Notes under the pieces: generated by a model | The model's input: the letters and a program-made list of their open reading frames with translations, nothing else | Databases searched by the model: none | What the model was told of the DNA's origin: nothing | From: Patescibacteria group bacterium | GTDB taxonomy: Bacteria; Patescibacteriota; Minisyncoccia; JAHCSD01 | Assembly: GCA_018609185.1 (NCBI GenBank) | Contig: JAHCSD010000056.1 | Location: 1 to 5,082, forward strand | Direction of reading: 5' to 3' | DNA length: 5,082 nt | Position numbers and translations under genes: made by a program | In this document: positions 3,966 to 5,082 of the stretch, one piece after another | How positions within the stretch are numbered: position 1 is the stretch's first letter | How the letters are laid out: each line of letters opens with the position of its first letter

Positions 3966-4532
3966 TTATACCTCAAAAAGTTCCTGAACCTTGCTCTTCA
4001 TCTCATCGAACGTCATCGGGCCGCGTTTGTGAAAAAGAATATTTCCTTCCCCGTCAACGAAAAGAGTCTCGGGCATCGAAAATCCGCCCAGAGAACGGTA
4101 AAAAGAGTCACCCGGATCCAAAAGAAATACCAGATCATCGGTAACCCCGAGATCATCTGTGTAGCTTTTTGTTTTCTCAAGAGATTCGGCTCGATCAATC
4201 GCAATGATTGTTATTTCCTCACTAAATTCCTGCTGAAGTTTCGCGAACTCTTTCAGTTCCTTAACACAGAACGGACACCACACCGCCCAAGAATTCACTA
4301 TAATGTTTTTCCCTTTGAAATCAGCAAGGCTCACGGTGTTGCCATCAGAATCATTTAGGCTGAAATCGGGTGATTTTCCTAATCTGGGTGATTGAGTTTG
4401 CGAAGTTGTAGCGGATTCAGTGGTTGAGGTGGGGGAAGAAGCCTGCTGATTATTATTTCCACCTGACAACACAATGAAGCCAACGATACCAATGACCACA
4501 ACACCTCCTATAATTAAGAATGTTTTGTTCAT
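3966..4532 (-). CDS. Membrane-anchored TlpA-like thiol-disulfide protein (redoxin/AhpC-TSA type)
   Basis: A 188-aa protein. A signal anchor at about 5-22 (FLIIGGVVVIGIVGFIVLSG) is followed by a Ser/Thr/Gln-rich linker (23-50) and a thioredoxin fold from about 51. The fold begins GKSPDFSLNDSDGNTVSLAD (52-71), then IIVNSWAVWCPFCVKEL (77-93) with the active site W85-C86-P87-F88-C89. The conserved cis-proline is in GGFSMPETLFVDGEG (149-163, Pro154). This is the TlpA/ResA layout: an extracytoplasmic protein that reduces or oxidises other proteins' disulfides and is recharged by CcdA. CcdA is encoded 19 nt downstream and DUF3179 44 nt upstream, all on one strand. The start at 4532 gives a normal anchor; no Shine-Dalgarno is seen. 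The exact substrate (apocytochrome c, cell-surface protein or peroxide) cannot be told; no cytochrome gene is in view. Confidence 0.92.
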   Translation of the reverse strand: MNKTFLIIGGVVVIGIVGFIVLSGGNNNQQASSPTSTTESATTSQTQSPRLGKSPDFSLNDSDGNTVSLADFKGKNIIVNSWAVWCPFCVKELKEFAKLQQEFSEEITIIAIDRAESLEKTKSYTDDLGVTDDLVFLLDPGDSFYRSLGGFSMPETLFVDGEGNILFHKRGPMTFDEMKSKVQELFEV

Positions 4533-4576
4533 AATACTCTAAGATACGATTAGGGGTAAATAGAAATTCCGACCTT

Positions 4577-5082
4577 TTACTTATATAACTCTGTATCCGG
4601 ATGGGCGACTGCCCACGAAAACCAGAATGAAGAAAAGGGGTTCACTCTCTCAAGTTCTCCATTGGACAGTTTCTTAAACATACGAACGACATCAAGGTCC
4701 TTTTCATATCGTAAAACAAACGTCACACCCTCAAACACATCTTCTACTTCTCCCTTCGCCTTTACCGCATCCGTAGAGTATGCCTTTGCCTTCTCATTCT
4801 CAATGATTCCGAAGACAAAGGCGTCGTTTGGAAGTCTCGTATCTTTGGGTTTTGCCAACTGCAAAGAGAGATTGGTTACAGAGAAATAATCTCCATACGG
4901 GCTGCTCCCATAAAAGCGGGTTGCGCCCGTGTCACGAGAGAGAATCTCGCCACCAGGATATAAATTTTTCCAGTTGCCATAACGAACTTGGTCTGAGGGC
5001 AACACCTTGAGTTTTGTACCTGTCATTTCTCCGACCACAGCCTCACCTAAAACCTGTGGCCAGAGCGAATCGGTCTTGCGAT
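4577..5082 (-). CDS. DUF3179 domain protein, C-terminal part (N-terminus beyond the window)
   Basis: The frame is open to the window edge, giving 167 residues. The edge-proximal part reads SLWPQVLGEAVVGEMTGTKL, then WKNLYPGGEILSRDTGATRF and YGSSPYGDYF, and the end reads FSSFWFSWAVAHPDTELYK. These match what I recall of DUF3179: the SLW...LLGxAVxGxxxGxxL block, the YPxxxVLSxxTGxxRxYGxxPYxxY block and the terminal FWFxWxxxHPxTxLY. An internal GTG at 5038 is not the start, because the family-specific SLWPQVLGEA lies upstream of it. DUF3179 has no established activity; members are often exported, so an extracytoplasmic location is likely here but the signal would lie outside the window. It is first in a row with the TlpA-like and CcdA genes, suggesting a shared transcript and a link to extracytoplasmic thiol chemistry. 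Confidence 0.88.
   Translation of the reverse strand, partial: RKTDSLWPQVLGEAVVGEMTGTKLKVLPSDQVRYGNWKNLYPGGEILSRDTGATRFYGSSPYGDYFSVTNLSLQLAKPKDTRLPNDAFVFGIIENEKAKAYSTDAVKAKGEVEDVFEGVTFVLRYEKDLDVVRMFKKLSNGELERVNPFSSFWFSWAVAHPDTELYK

Noticed and set aside
1..5082. CRISPR array, rRNA, tRNA, riboswitch
   Set aside because: No regularly spaced direct repeats and no recognisable RNA gene or riboswitch core on either strand.

Overview
The window most resembles a Candidate Phyla Radiation (Patescibacteria, Parcubacteria-like) genome. This is inferred from protein style only: very small genes, a short membrane protein and a hypothetical protein of types I recall from that group, and an intergenic space unusually rich in palindromic repeats. 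No rRNA or tRNA is present to confirm it. TGA and TAG both act as normal stops: DUF3175 ends at TGA exactly where that family ends. This argues against the UGA-recoded Gracilibacteria/Absconditabacteria.

Layout. Positions 1-220 hold a palindromic repeat block followed by a hairpin-plus-T terminator. Positions 268-960 (minus) hold a 131-aa three-helix membrane protein followed 3 nt later by a DUF3175 protein. Positions 992-1317 hold a probable minus-strand terminator and a 270-bp composite inverted repeat whose right end overlaps the stop codon of a 66-aa membrane protein (1307-1507, minus). Positions 1600-1957 hold a complete small transcription unit on the minus strand: promoter, strong ribosome binding site, 53-aa gene, three hairpins and a terminator. 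Positions 2030-2760 hold the divergent plus-strand unit: 195-aa hypothetical gene with strong ribosome binding site and terminator. Positions 2811-3103 hold the remains of a small cysteine-rich gene broken by one hairpin element, carrying a second short repeat with 7-bp flanking duplications, and followed by a second hairpin of the same design. Positions 3173-5082 hold a minus-strand gene row in the order DUF3179 (cut by the window edge), TlpA-like thiol-disulfide protein, CcdA.

How the genes fit together. CcdA passes electrons from the cytoplasm across the membrane, and the membrane-anchored WCPFC thioredoxin-like protein is its natural extracytoplasmic partner. The DUF3179 protein is probably an extracytoplasmic associate of unknown activity. 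The cysteine-rich pseudogene just downstream may once have belonged to this redox or metal-handling group.

The most unusual aspect is the repeats. At least four kinds of short palindromic element lie in about 5 kb; one splits a coding sequence, one sits between perfect 7-bp direct repeats, and one apparently supplies the last codons and stop of a gene. No transposase is visible, so if they move they do so in trans.
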